A DNA stretch of 64,000 nucleotides, taken from the NCBI RefSeq assembly GCF_021390475.1, contig NZ_JAJUWS010000035.1:1-64000 (forward strand), given 5' to 3'. Source of the stretch: Streptomyces sp. ST2-7A (GTDB lineage Bacteria; Actinomycetota; Actinomycetes; Streptomycetales; Streptomycetaceae). Under the pieces are notes generated by a model. That model saw only the letters and a list, made by a program, of their open reading frames with translations. It had not been told where the DNA came from and made no database searches. Below, piece by piece: positions 25,945 to 34,846 of the stretch (within the stretch, counting starts at the first letter, position 1; each line of letters begins with the position of its first letter). The position numbers and the translations under genes were made by a program.

Positions 25945-26109
25945 CCGGTGGACGGTAGCGCGCGCCCGGGAGCCGCCGGCGCGTTCCCCGGAAGGGGCCC
26001 ACGGGAGCCCCGGGACCGGGGGAGTTCCCGGAGCCGTTACGCCAGGGGCGATTCCGCGACGGGCGTGAACCACGGGCGGAGGGCCCCGTTCCGGGAGAGG
26101 GTCGGGGAC

Positions 26110-27132
26110 ATGAGACTACTGGTGCTGGGCGGGACGGAATTCGTGGGACGGGCACTCGCCGAGGACGGGGTGGCCCGCGGCTGGGACGTGACGGTGTTCA
26201 ACCGGGGGACCCGGCCCGCCCCCGAGGGGGCGGAGGTGGCGCTGGGCGACCGACTCGCCCCGGAGGGCGGGTTGGCGGCCCTGGCCGAGGGGGAGTGGGA
26301 CATCGTCGCGGACACCTGGATCGGCGCGCCCCGGGCGGTGCGCGACACCGCGCGACTGCTGGAGCCGCGCGTCGGACGGTACGTGTACGTCTCCTCCCGC
26401 TCGGTCTACGCCCCGCCGCCGGTCGCCGGGATGAACGAGGACTCCCCGACGGTGGATGCCTCCCCGGACGCCGACTCCGTCGACTACCCCGCCGACAAAC
26501 GCGGAGGTGAACTGGCGGCCCTGCGGGAGTTCGGCGACCGTGCCCTGTTCGCCCGCGCCGGCATCATCCTCGGCCCGCACGAGAACATCGGTCGGCTGCC
26601 CTGGTGGTTGCGGCGGATGGAGCGCGGCGGGCCGGTCCTCGCGCCGGGGCCGCGGGACCTGCCGATGCAGTGGATCGACGCCCGGGACCTCGCCGCCTGG
26701 TGCCTGGACGCGGCCGAACACGGGCTGGGCGGGGCCCACGACACGGTGAGCGTGTCGGGGCACACCACGATGGAGGGGTTTCTGGAGGCCTGCCGGGCGG
26801 CCGTCGACTCCGACGCCGAGTTGGTCTGGGCCGACCCGCGGACGGTGCTCGCCGCCGGCGTCGACCCCTTCACCGAGCTGCCGATGTGGTTCCCGCCGGG
26901 TGAGGTGCACGACATGCTGTACCGCTCGGACACCGGTCGCGCCCGGGCGGCGGGGCTGCGCTGCCGCCCGGTGACGGAGACCGTCGCGGACACCCTCGCC
27001 TGGCTGCGCGGCCTGCCGGCGGAGGCCGATCCGCTGGGCATCCCCCACCCGGCGGGCTCGGGAGTCCGGCGGCCGGGGGTGCCGGCGGAGAAGGAGGAGG
27101 CGGTGCTGCGGGTCGTGCGCGGCGGGGAGTGA
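26110..27132 (+). CDS. NAD-dependent epimerase/dehydratase family protein
   Basis: Protein of 340 aa. The Rossmann motif LLVLGGTEFVGRALAE is at the very N-terminus. An SDR-type active site is only partly recognisable: YVYVSSRSVYAPPP carries the serine, but the usual YxxxK tyrosine/lysine pair is represented by VDYPADKRGGE. Further blocks are RAGIILGPHENIGRLPWWL and MQWIDARDLAAWCLD. This matches the atypical epimerase/reductase proteins of actinomycetes. No biosynthetic neighbours hint at the substrate. Confidence 0.85.
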   Translation: MRLLVLGGTEFVGRALAEDGVARGWDVTVFNRGTRPAPEGAEVALGDRLAPEGGLAALAEGEWDIVADTWIGAPRAVRDTARLLEPRVGRYVYVSSRSVYAPPPVAGMNEDSPTVDASPDADSVDYPADKRGGELAALREFGDRALFARAGIILGPHENIGRLPWWLRRMERGGPVLAPGPRDLPMQWIDARDLAAWCLDAAEHGLGGAHDTVSVSGHTTMEGFLEACRAAVDSDAELVWADPRTVLAAGVDPFTELPMWFPPGEVHDMLYRSDTGRARAAGLRCRPVTETVADTLAWLRGLPAEADPLGIPHPAGSGVRRPGVPAEKEEAVLRVVRGGE

Positions 27133-27248
27133 CCGGTTCGGGAGCGGTGGATCCCACTCGAACCGTGTCGTGCCGGTGCCCGGGTCCGACCGGCGGCACG
27201 AACGGTGGCATGACGAGCGGCACGACGGCGGCATGACGAACGCCCGGA

Positions 27249-27776
27249 TCAGCCCGCCGGCCCGTCGGAGGCGTCGGCCGGCCCGATCCGGGCGACCCCG
27301 TCCGCCATCCAGTCCCCGCCCGGTATCCGTTCCCCCTCGACCCGCAGCCGCCGGGCGAGGGCCGGCGCCGCGACGTACAGCCGTGCCCGCACGGCCGTGC
27401 CGTCGGGACGCAGCACCCGGGCCACCACCGGTTCGTAGAGGTTGTCCGGGGCGCCGGGCCGGTACCCCTCCAGGCGGTCGAGGACCTCCCGCACCTCCGC
27501 GTCCCGGCCGGGCAGCGGGCGGAACAGTTCCCCGCGCACGAAGGCGTCGGGGCGGTCGGGTTCGGGCACCGCGTACGGGTAGCCGGGGCCCCGGAACAGG
27601 GACGCGCCGGGCAGGATCGCCGGCTCGGGCCCGGAGCCGGTGACAACGCGCCCGCCGAGACACGCCTCGTGGTACCGGCCGCCGCGCCGCAGGGTGCCGT
27701 AGACGAAGAACGGCGGGTGTTCCCCGGCGACGGTCGCCTTCCCGCCCACGGCTTCCCGATCCGCGTCCGGCCCCAT
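27249..27776 (-). CDS. Gamma-glutamylcyclotransferase-like protein
   Basis: Protein of 175 aa. The fold's signature FFVYGTLRRGGRYHEACLGG binds the substrate's alpha-carboxylate, and the following GASLFRGPGYPYAVPEPDRP and VRGELFRPLPG are typical of the GGCT/AIG2 superfamily. The catalytic glutamate is expected in VLDRLEGYRPGAPDNLYEPV. Its start overlaps the stop of the upstream gene by one base (TGATG), so the two are translationally coupled. Confidence 0.85.
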   Translation of the reverse strand: MGPDADREAVGGKATVAGEHPPFFVYGTLRRGGRYHEACLGGRVVTGSGPEPAILPGASLFRGPGYPYAVPEPDRPDAFVRGELFRPLPGRDAEVREVLDRLEGYRPGAPDNLYEPVVARVLRPDGTAVRARLYVAAPALARRLRVEGERIPGGDWMADGVARIGPADASDGPAG

Positions 27777-28258
27777 CAGCGTCCGGTCGGGCCGGGGGAG
27801 TCGCCGGAACCGACCACGCAGGCGGTTCGGCCGCCGTACCGCCAGGTGGCGGGGGCGCTCTGGAGGAATTCGGCGATCTCCTCCGCGTCCATGCCCTCCT
27901 GCGGGGCGCCGGGCAGGGGCTCACCGGCGAGGGCCCGCAGCCACTCGGCGGCCTCCCAGCCGTTCTCGAACTCCCAGCGATCGCCCGGCTGCACGGCGAG
28001 GTCCTCACCGACCCGGTCGGGTTCGGCACCCTGGTACCGGAGGATCGCCCAGGTGCCGTCCCAGCCGCACCGCGAGCCCTCCGAACGATCGGCCGGCAGC
28101 ACGACCCACCCGCCCGCGGACTCCTCGAGGGGCCCGCCGCGGTTCCCACCCATGGGGGAACCGAAGAACAGCCACGCGCCCATGCTGATGAGGAGCGACA
28201 GCGCGACACCGCGCGGTGGCCTCGCTCCGTTCCGTGGTTCCGAGGGATCATCCGGCAC
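27776..28258 (-). CDS. Hypothetical membrane-anchored protein
   Basis: Protein of 160 aa. One hydrophobic segment, RGVALSLLISMGAWLFFG (about 16-33), acts as a signal anchor. The rest is a small acidic domain with two cysteines (SRCGWDG and TACVVG) and several tryptophans, including YQGAEPDRVGEDLAVQPGDR. I recognise no family. TGATG coupling with the cyclotransferase gene suggests a shared operon. Confidence 0.65.
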   Translation of the reverse strand: MPDDPSEPRNGARPPRGVALSLLISMGAWLFFGSPMGGNRGGPLEESAGGWVVLPADRSEGSRCGWDGTWAILRYQGAEPDRVGEDLAVQPGDRWEFENGWEAAEWLRALAGEPLPGAPQEGMDAEEIAEFLQSAPATWRYGGRTACVVGSGDSPGPTGR

Positions 28259-28575
28259 TCTGGAAGGCTAACGCGCCGAACCCCCCGCGCGGACCCCCGG
28301 GGTGTCGGGCGGAATCACGAAACGGCCCCGGCACGCGGGACGCGGAACGGGACGTGAGCCGGGGTGCGGAAGGTGACGGGGAGGTGGGGGAGGGGGCCCC
28401 GGGACACCCGTGGTCGTCGGGGCGCGGCGCCTCCACCGGAGTTTCGGGCCACGCTCCCGGATGGGACGCCAAGACGACCGCGCGGGCTCCGGTTCCCCGT
28501 GCCCGCCGCCGGAATGTCACCCGCCCGGAACGGGGCCGCCCCGTGCCTCCCGACCCGCCCCGCCGGCTCAGGCCC
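28259..28575. other. Intergenic region, no gene seen
   Basis: These 317 bases lie between the end of the sulfate operon and the start of the membrane-anchored protein gene, which is read away from the operon. It must hold that gene's promoter. I see no strong hairpin or conserved motif. Confidence 0.45.
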
Positions 28576-29448
28576 TCAGCGCCGCCGGGAGCCGACCGCG
28601 AGCCGGCCGGGGAGCCGGCCGCGTCCCGGCGGAACGCCCATCCGACGAGCCCGCGGGACGCGGCCGGTCCCGGCCGCGTCGTAGCGGCGCAGCATCAGGC
28701 GTGCCAGCTCGGGCGCGTCGCCCAGAACCTGCGCCACCACGTCCGCGCCGGCCTCCTCGGCACCGCGCAGGATGCGGTCCGGCAGTCGGCCCGGCGCGAT
28801 CACGTAGGGGGCCACCGCCACCCGGCGGACGCCCTCGGCGCGCAGCGCGCGCACGGCGTCCGCCGTGGTGGGCGGGGAGGCGGAGGCGAACGCGGGTCGC
28901 ACGGCGTGCCATCCCTCGGCACGCCGCCACTCCCGCGCGGTTTCCGCGATCACCGCGATCGCCTCCGGGTCGGAGGATCCCGCCGCGGCCAGGACCACGC
29001 CGGTCTCGGCGTGGTGGGCGGGGGAGATGCCGGCATCGTGCAGCCGCCGGGTCATGGCGGCCCGCAGCAGCAGGTCCGGGCCGAGCACGTCGGCCTGCTC
29101 CACGCGCATCCCCGGCAGCCCGCGGACCTCCCGGGACAGCACGCCGGGGATGTCGGTCTTGGCGTGGAAGGCCCGGGTCAGCAGCAGCGGCACCGCGATC
29201 ACCCGCCGCTCGCCGGCGGCGTACAGGCCGGCCAGCGCCTGTGCCGGGTTGGGCAGGTTGAACTCCAGGTGGCAGACCCGCACCGGCAGGTCGGGGCGCA
29301 TGGCCCGGACCCGCTCGGCGAGCAGCGCCACGGTCGCCGGGTGACGCGGATCACGACTGCCGTGGGCCACGATCAGCAGCGGTGGGCCGGTCGTCCGTGA
29401 GGGCCCTCCCACCACCGTTGCGGTGTCGTTGTCCGTGATCCCGTGCAT
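28576..29448 (-). CDS. Sirohydrochlorin chelatase (CbiX/SirB-like)
   Basis: Protein of 290 aa with the CbiX fold duplicated in tandem. The first half begins LLIVAHGSRDPRHPATVALL, where the histidine is the metal ligand, and contains VIAVPLLLTRAFHAKTDIPG with a second histidine. The second half (GVVLAAAGSSDPEAI, then RRVAVAPYVIAPGRLPDRIL) is degenerate. It inserts iron into sirohydrochlorin to give siroheme, the cofactor of the sulfite reductase in the same operon. The C-terminal ~30 residues are Arg-rich. It is the last gene, 63 bp after the ABC permease. Confidence 0.9.
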   Translation of the reverse strand: MHGITDNDTATVVGGPSRTTGPPLLIVAHGSRDPRHPATVALLAERVRAMRPDLPVRVCHLEFNLPNPAQALAGLYAAGERRVIAVPLLLTRAFHAKTDIPGVLSREVRGLPGMRVEQADVLGPDLLLRAAMTRRLHDAGISPAHHAETGVVLAAAGSSDPEAIAVIAETAREWRRAEGWHAVRPAFASASPPTTADAVRALRAEGVRRVAVAPYVIAPGRLPDRILRGAEEAGADVVAQVLGDAPELARLMLRRYDAAGTGRVPRARRMGVPPGRGRLPGRLAVGSRRR

Positions 29449-29511
29449 AGTGGTCGACTTTCGTTCGCGGCGTGCCGTGTTCCGGCACGGGTCCCCGGGT
29501 CCGGTGCGGCG

Positions 29512-30423
29512 TCAGCCGGTGGCCAGGCCGCGCCCGGTGAGCACCCGGCGCTCCAGGGGGCGGAAGATCGCGGACTCCACGACCACTCCCACCACCAGGA
29601 TCAGGGAGACCGAGGCGAGCACCAGACTCATCGAGCCCTCCCGGTTCCCATTCGCCAGCATCTCACCCAAACCGGGCAAAGGGGTCGCCGTAATCAATTC
29701 CGCCGTCATCAGGGCCCGCCAACCGAAGGTCCATCCCTGTCGGAGAGCCGCGATGAAGCCCGGCATCGCGGCGGGGACGGTGATCAGGGCGGCGCCCCGC
29801 ACACCCGTGGCGCCCATCGAACGACCGGCCCGCAGCAGCAGCGGTGGCAGCTGATCCACGGCGGAGGCGACGGTCACCGCGATCGACGGTACCGCGCCGA
29901 GCAGGACCACGGCGTAGACCGCGCCCTCGGAGTTGCCCAGTGCCAGCACCGCCACCGGCACCAGGGCCGCCGCCGGCAGGGACTGCACCGCGGTCAGGAT
30001 GGGCCGCAGGACCGTCCGCATCACCGTCACCCGGGTCAGCAGCAGGCCCAGCGGGAGCCCGATGGCCGCCGCCGCGCCGAATCCGATCACGCAGCGCAGC
30101 AGGCTGTGACCGATCGCCGGCAGCAGGTCCCCCTGCCGGTTGGCCTCCACCAACTCGCCCCACACCGCGCCGGGGGCCGGCAGCGTCGCCGGACGGCCGA
30201 GCGTGGCGAGGATCTGCCAGACCACCAGGACCAGCGCGATGGCCAGCAGCGGCGGTCCGGCGCGGTGCAGGAGACGACGGTGGAGCGGACGGGGGGCGTC
30301 GACACCGGACTCCAGGGCGTCGAGCCCGGAGGCCATCTCCCGGGAGTCGTCGCCCGGCCCGGACCCGCCGTCGTGCGGGGAGGTCCCCGGGCGGGTTCCG
30401 GTGTCGGTCTCAGGCCCGGGCAT
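29512..30423 (-). CDS. ABC transporter permease, SsuC/TauC type
   Basis: Protein of 303 aa with about six membrane helices. The EAA loop is seen at ATGVRGAALITVPAAMPGF. The first ~45 residues are a polar Gly/Asp-rich cytoplasmic leader. In this operon it is expected to import sulfate or an organosulfonate with the ATPase encoded just upstream; the two genes overlap by 14 bp. No substrate-binding protein gene is present nearby. Confidence 0.9.
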   Translation of the reverse strand: MPGPETDTGTRPGTSPHDGGSGPGDDSREMASGLDALESGVDAPRPLHRRLLHRAGPPLLAIALVLVVWQILATLGRPATLPAPGAVWGELVEANRQGDLLPAIGHSLLRCVIGFGAAAAIGLPLGLLLTRVTVMRTVLRPILTAVQSLPAAALVPVAVLALGNSEGAVYAVVLLGAVPSIAVTVASAVDQLPPLLLRAGRSMGATGVRGAALITVPAAMPGFIAALRQGWTFGWRALMTAELITATPLPGLGEMLANGNREGSMSLVLASVSLILVVGVVVESAIFRPLERRVLTGRGLATG

Positions 30424-31219
30424 GGCGAACGATCTCCTCGTGCAGGTGCCCGGTGATCTCGGTGGCCAGCGCGGACACACCGCTGTCCTCGATGCGGCGC
30501 GGGAAGGGCAGGTCCACGTTCCATTCCCGGGCGACGCGTCCGGGGCGGGAGGAGAGCAGGACGACGCGCTGTCCCAGCCGTACGGCCTCGCGGACGTTGT
30601 GCGTGACGAACAGGACCGTGAGGCGGCGTTCGCGCCACACCCGGCTCAGTTCCTCGTGGAGCAGGTCGCGGGTGATGGCGTCCAGGGCGGCGAAGGGTTC
30701 GTCCATCAGCAGGATGCCGCTGCCCTGGGCCAGGGAGCGGGCCAGGGCGACGCGCTGCCGCATGCCGCCGGAGAGCTGGTGGACGCGCTTGCGGTGGGCG
30801 CCGGGCAGTCGGACCAGCTCGAGGAGTTCCTCGGCGCGGTCCCGGCGTTCCTCGCGGGGGACGCCGGCCAGGCGCAGGGCCAGTTCGATGTTGCGGCCGG
30901 CGCTGAGCCAGGGGAACAGGGCGTGGTCCTGGAACATCAGGGCCGGTCGGCCGCCGGCCACGGTGACGTCGCCGGCGCTGGGCCGGTCCAGCCCCGCCAC
31001 CAGGTTGAGCAGAGTGGACTTGCCACAGCCCGAGGCCCCCAGCAGGCACACGAATTCGCCGGGGGCGACGCGCATGTCGATCGAGTCCAGGACGAGCTGG
31101 GCCCGGTCCCCGGTGCCGTACACCTTGGAGACGCCCTCCAGGCGCACGGCACGGTCGGGGGTGGTGCCCCGCGCGGCGGCGGGGGCGGAAACGGTGGGTG
31201 CGACCAGTCCGGTGCTCAT
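30410..31219 (-). CDS. ABC transporter ATP-binding protein, SsuB/TauB type
   Basis: Protein of 269 aa. Walker A is LLGASGCGKSTLLNLVAG, the Q-loop is in PALMFQDHALFPWLS, the ABC signature is LSGGMRQRVALARSL and Walker B is ILLMDEPFAALD, followed by the switch histidine in LFVTHNVREAV. Together with the downstream permease it energises uptake. The ATG lies 1 bp beyond the cysN stop (TGA-C-ATG), so it is part of the same mRNA. Confidence 0.92.
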   Translation of the reverse strand: MSTGLVAPTVSAPAAARGTTPDRAVRLEGVSKVYGTGDRAQLVLDSIDMRVAPGEFVCLLGASGCGKSTLLNLVAGLDRPSAGDVTVAGGRPALMFQDHALFPWLSAGRNIELALRLAGVPREERRDRAEELLELVRLPGAHRKRVHQLSGGMRQRVALARSLAQGSGILLMDEPFAALDAITRDLLHEELSRVWRERRLTVLFVTHNVREAVRLGQRVVLLSSRPGRVAREWNVDLPFPRRIEDSGVSALATEITGHLHEEIVRHARA

Positions 31220-31220
31220 G

Positions 31221-32579
31221 TCAGAAGTCCCAGCCTTCCTCGTCGGGGGCGGTGGGGGAGGTCTCACCGGCGCCACGGGCGTCGGCGAAGGCGTCCCCGG
31301 CCATGGCGGCGGTGAGGGTGGAGCCGTCGGCGGGGTCGATCAGCAGGAAGGAGCCGGTGCGGCGGGAGTCGGCGTAGGCGTCCACGGCCAGCGGTTCGGC
31401 GGTGCGCACGACGATCCGGCCGATGTCGTTGGCGGCCAGCTGCCCGGGATTCGGCTCCCGGGTCAGGTCGGCCAACGAGAGCCGGGAGGGAATCTCGGTG
31501 ACGATGGCCTTGACGGTGCGGGTGGTGTGCTTGAGCAGCACCCGCGCGCCGGGCGTCAGGGGCCGGTCGTGCAGGTGGCAGGCGGTGGCGGTGATCTCCC
31601 GGACCGGCTCGGCCAGGGGGCCGGCGGCGATCAGGTCGCCGCGCGAGATGTCCAGGTCGTCGGCCAGGCGCACGGTCACCGACTGCGGGGACCATGCCAC
31701 GTCCACCGGCTCGCCGAGCAGGTCGATGGCGTTGACGGTGGTGGTGCGACCGGAGGGCAGTACGGTGACCGGCTGCCCGACGCGCAGCACGCCGGCGGCG
31801 ATCTGCCCGGCGTAGCCGCGGTAGTCCGGCAGCTCGGCGCTCTGTGGGCGGATGACGTACTGCACGGGGAAGCGGGCCGGCTCGGCGCCCGGGTCGTGGC
31901 CCACCTCCACGCCCTCCAGGTGTTCCAGCACGGTGGGGCCGGTGTACCAGTCCATGGCGGCCGAGCGGACCACGACGTTGTCGCCGTTCAGGGCGGAGAT
32001 CGGGATGGCGGTGACCTCCGGCACCCCCAGCGAGGCGGCGTAGGCGGTGAACTCCTCGGCGATGGCGCCGAAGGCGGCCTCGTCGTGGTCGATGAGGTCC
32101 ATCTTGTTGACCGCCAGCACCACGTGCGGGACCCGCAGCAGGGCGGCGACCGCGGCGTGCCGGCGGGTCTGCTCGACCACCCCGTGCCGGGCGTCGATCA
32201 GGATCACGGTCAGGTGCGCGGTGGAGGCGCCGGTGACCATGTTGCGGGTGTACTGCACGTGCCCGGGGGTGTCGGCCAGGATGAAGCGGCGCGCGGGGGT
32301 GGCGAAGTAGCGGTAGGCCACGTCGATGGTGATGCCCTGCTCGCGCTCGGCGCGCAGACCGTCGGTGAGCAACGCCAGATCCGGGGCCGCGTGGCCGCGG
32401 CTGCGGGAGGCGTGCTCGACGGCCTCGAGCTGGTCGGTGAGCACCGACTTGGAGTCGTGCAGCAGCCGGCCGACCAGGGTGGATTTGCCGTCGTCCACCG
32501 ATCCGGCGGTCGCGAAGCGCAACAATGTCGTTGACGCGGCCGAGGCGGTCGAGGCGGTGGGTGCGGGTGTGGTCGTCAT
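31221..32579 (-). CDS. cysN: Sulfate adenylyltransferase subunit 1 (GTPase)
   Basis: Protein of 452 aa. It is the GTP-hydrolysing subunit that drives APS formation by CysD. Elongation-factor-like motifs: G1 GSVDDGKSTLVGRLLHD, G2 in REQGITIDVAYRYF, G3 ADTPGHVQY, G4 AVNKMDLID and G5 ISALNGDNV. Two beta-barrel domains follow. There is no fused APS kinase; that is encoded by the separate cysC. The start overlaps the cysD stop by one base (TGATG). Confidence 0.96.
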   Translation of the reverse strand: MTTTPAPTASTASAASTTLLRFATAGSVDDGKSTLVGRLLHDSKSVLTDQLEAVEHASRSRGHAAPDLALLTDGLRAEREQGITIDVAYRYFATPARRFILADTPGHVQYTRNMVTGASTAHLTVILIDARHGVVEQTRRHAAVAALLRVPHVVLAVNKMDLIDHDEAAFGAIAEEFTAYAASLGVPEVTAIPISALNGDNVVVRSAAMDWYTGPTVLEHLEGVEVGHDPGAEPARFPVQYVIRPQSAELPDYRGYAGQIAAGVLRVGQPVTVLPSGRTTTVNAIDLLGEPVDVAWSPQSVTVRLADDLDISRGDLIAAGPLAEPVREITATACHLHDRPLTPGARVLLKHTTRTVKAIVTEIPSRLSLADLTREPNPGQLAANDIGRIVVRTAEPLAVDAYADSRRTGSFLLIDPADGSTLTAAMAGDAFADARGAGETSPTAPDEEGWDF

Positions 32580-33529
32580 CAGAAGTACCCCTCGCGCTTG
32601 CGGTCCTCCATGGCGGCCTCCGAGAGCTTGTCGTCGGCCCGGGTGGCGCCGCGTTCGGTCAGTCGGGAGGCGGCGATCTCGACGATCACCTTCTCGATGG
32701 TGTCGGCGTCGGAGTCCACCGCGCCGGTGCAGGACATGTCGCCCACGGTGCGGTAGCGCACCAGGCGCTCCTGCACCCTCTCGCCCTCGCGGGGCCCGCC
32801 CCACTCACCGGGGGCCAGCCACATGCCGTCGCGGGCGAAGACCTCGCGGCGGTGGGCGTAGTAGATCGCCGGCAGCTCGATGACCTCGCGCTCGATGTAC
32901 TGCCACACGTCCAGCTCGGTCCAGTTCGACAGCGGGAAGACCCGCACGTGCTCGCCCGGCGCGTGCCGGCCGTTGTACAGCTGCCACAGTTCGGGGCGCT
33001 GGCGGCGCGGGTCCCAGCCGCCGAACTCGTCGCGCAGGGAGAACACCCGCTCCTTGGCGCGGGCCTTCTCCTCGTCGCGCCGTCCACCGCCGAAGACCGC
33101 GTCGAAACGGTTACTCGTGATGGCGTCCAGCAGCGGCACCGTCTGCAGCGGGTTGCGGGTGCCGTCGGGGCGCTCGCGCAGCTCGCCGCGGTCGATGAAC
33201 TCCTGCACCGAGGCCACGTGCAGCCGCAGCCCGTGCCGGGCCACCGTGCTATCCCGGTAGTCGATGACCTCGGGGAAGTTGTGGCCGGTGTCCACGTGCA
33301 GCAGCGCGAACGGCACCGGCGCCGGCGCGAACGCCTTCAACGCCAGGTGCAGCATCACGATGGAGTCCTTGCCGCCGGAGAACAGGATCACCGGCCGCTC
33401 GAACTCACCCGCCACCTCCCGGAAGACGTGCACCGCCTCCGACTCCAACGCGTCCAGGTGGGAGAGCGCGAACGGGTTGTCGGCGGTGTCGATGGCGGTG
33501 TCGGCCGCCGGGGTCACCGTGGTGGTCAT
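32579..33529 (-). CDS. cysD: Sulfate adenylyltransferase subunit 2
   Basis: Protein of 316 aa, the ATP sulfurylase catalytic subunit making APS from sulfate and ATP. The PP-motif is ILFSGGKDSIVMLHLALKAF. The conserved HVDTGHNFPEVIDYRD, VFGGGRRDEEKARAKER, VFPLSNWTELDVWQYI and C-terminal DKLSEAAMEDRKREGYF blocks are intact. It overlaps cysC by 4 bp and cysN by 1 bp. Confidence 0.97.
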   Translation of the reverse strand: MTTTVTPAADTAIDTADNPFALSHLDALESEAVHVFREVAGEFERPVILFSGGKDSIVMLHLALKAFAPAPVPFALLHVDTGHNFPEVIDYRDSTVARHGLRLHVASVQEFIDRGELRERPDGTRNPLQTVPLLDAITSNRFDAVFGGGRRDEEKARAKERVFSLRDEFGGWDPRRQRPELWQLYNGRHAPGEHVRVFPLSNWTELDVWQYIEREVIELPAIYYAHRREVFARDGMWLAPGEWGGPREGERVQERLVRYRTVGDMSCTGAVDSDADTIEKVIVEIAASRLTERGATRADDKLSEAAMEDRKREGYF

Positions 33530-34077
33530 GCCAGTCCCCTCTCGGTCAGCAGCGCGTGCACGGCGTCGGCGGACTCGGCGACGCTCCGCCCGTCGGTCTC
33601 GATCCGCAGGTCCGGGGCGGTCGGTGCCTCGTACGGGTCGTCCACCCCGGTCAGGCCGGACAGCTCGCCGGCCGCCTGCCGGGCGTACAGGCCCTTGACG
33701 TCCCGCTCGGAGCAGACATCCACCGGCGTCGCGACGTGCACCTCCAGGTAGGCGGTGCCCTCGGCGTCGTGTCGGGCGCGCACGGCCTTGCGGCTGTCGG
33801 CGTAGGGCGCGATGACCGGCACCAGCGCGATCACGCCGTTGGAGGCCAGCAGTTCGGCGACGAAGCCGATCCGCCGCACGTTGGTGTCCCGGTCCTCGCG
33901 GGAGAAGCCCAGGCCGGCGGAGAGGAACTCGCGGATCTCGTCGCCGTCCAGCACCTCCGCGCGGTGTCCGGCGGCGGTCAGTCGGTCGGCGACGGCGCGG
34001 GCGATGGTGGTCTTGCCCGCGCTCGGCAGCCCGGTGAGCCAGACGGTGGCGCCCGGCAGATCGGTGCCGCTGCTCAT
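33526..34077 (-). CDS. cysC: Adenylylsulfate kinase
   Basis: Protein of 183 aa converting APS to PAPS. Walker A is WLTGLPSAGKTTIARAVAD, the APS-binding DGDEIREFLSAGLGFSREDR and the lid segment CSERDVKGLYARQAAGEL are intact. The invariant serine that becomes phosphorylated in some homologues aligns near APYADSRKAVR. Its presence together with an APS-reductase-type CysH means APS has two possible fates. Confidence 0.95.
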   Translation of the reverse strand: MSSGTDLPGATVWLTGLPSAGKTTIARAVADRLTAAGHRAEVLDGDEIREFLSAGLGFSREDRDTNVRRIGFVAELLASNGVIALVPVIAPYADSRKAVRARHDAEGTAYLEVHVATPVDVCSERDVKGLYARQAAGELSGLTGVDDPYEAPTAPDLRIETDGRSVAESADAVHALLTERGLA

Positions 34078-34147
34078 CTCGCGTTCCCTTCGAGGTGCGT
34101 CGTGGGTTCCCGGTGGGCCGGGGCGGTCCGCGGTGCGGGAGCGGCCA

Positions 34148-34846
34148 TCAGCCGTGCAGTCCGCACTCGGTCTTGCCCCGGCCGGCCCAGCGGCCCGCCC
34201 GGGCGTCCTCGCCGGCGGCGACCCGCCGGGTGCAGGGGGCGCAGCCGACGGAGGCGTAACCGTCCTGGAGGAGGGGGTTGGTCAGCACGCCGTGCTCGGC
34301 GACGTAGGCGTCCACGTCATCCTGTGTCCAGCGGGCGATGGGGGAGACCTTCACCTTGCGGCGGCGCTCGTCCCACCCCACGACCGGGGTGTTCGCCCGG
34401 GTGGGGGACTCGTCGCGGCGCAGACCGGTGGCCCACGCGTCGTAGCCGGTCAGGCCGCGCTCCAGCGGCTCGACCTTGCGCAGCGCGCAGCACAGGTCGG
34501 GGTCGCGGTCGTGCAGGCGCGGGCCGTGCTCGGCGTCCTGCTCGGCCACCGTCCGCCGGGGGGTGAGGGTGATGACGTTGACGTCCATGACGGCGGCCAC
34601 CGCGTCCCGGGTACCGATGGTCTCGGGGAAGTGGTAGCCGGTGTCCAGGAAGACCACGTCCACGCCCGGCGCCACCCGGGAGGCCAGGTGGGCCACGACC
34701 GCGTCCTCCATCGAGGAGGTGACGCAGAAGCGGGGGCCGAAGGTCCGCACGGCCCAGCGCAGGATGTCGGACGCGGAGGCGTCCTCCAGGTCGCGGCCCG
34801 CCCGCTCGGCGAGTTCGCGCGGGTCCTCCGTGGTGATGGTGCTCAT
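34148..34846 (-). CDS. cysH: Phosphoadenylyl/adenylyl-sulfate reductase
   Basis: Protein of 232 aa, releasing sulfite from APS (or PAPS) with thioredoxin. The P-loop-like VTSSMEDAVVAHL and FLDTGYHFPET are typical. The cysteine pairs CCALRK and GCAPCTRR form the ligands of a [4Fe-4S] cluster, a mark of APS reductases rather than the cluster-free PAPS enzyme of enterics. The C-terminal catalytic cysteine is in KTECGLHG. It overlaps the upstream zinc-ribbon gene by 4 bp (ATGA). Confidence 0.95.
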   Translation of the reverse strand: MSTITTEDPRELAERAGRDLEDASASDILRWAVRTFGPRFCVTSSMEDAVVAHLASRVAPGVDVVFLDTGYHFPETIGTRDAVAAVMDVNVITLTPRRTVAEQDAEHGPRLHDRDPDLCCALRKVEPLERGLTGYDAWATGLRRDESPTRANTPVVGWDERRRKVKVSPIARWTQDDVDAYVAEHGVLTNPLLQDGYASVGCAPCTRRVAAGEDARAGRWAGRGKTECGLHG

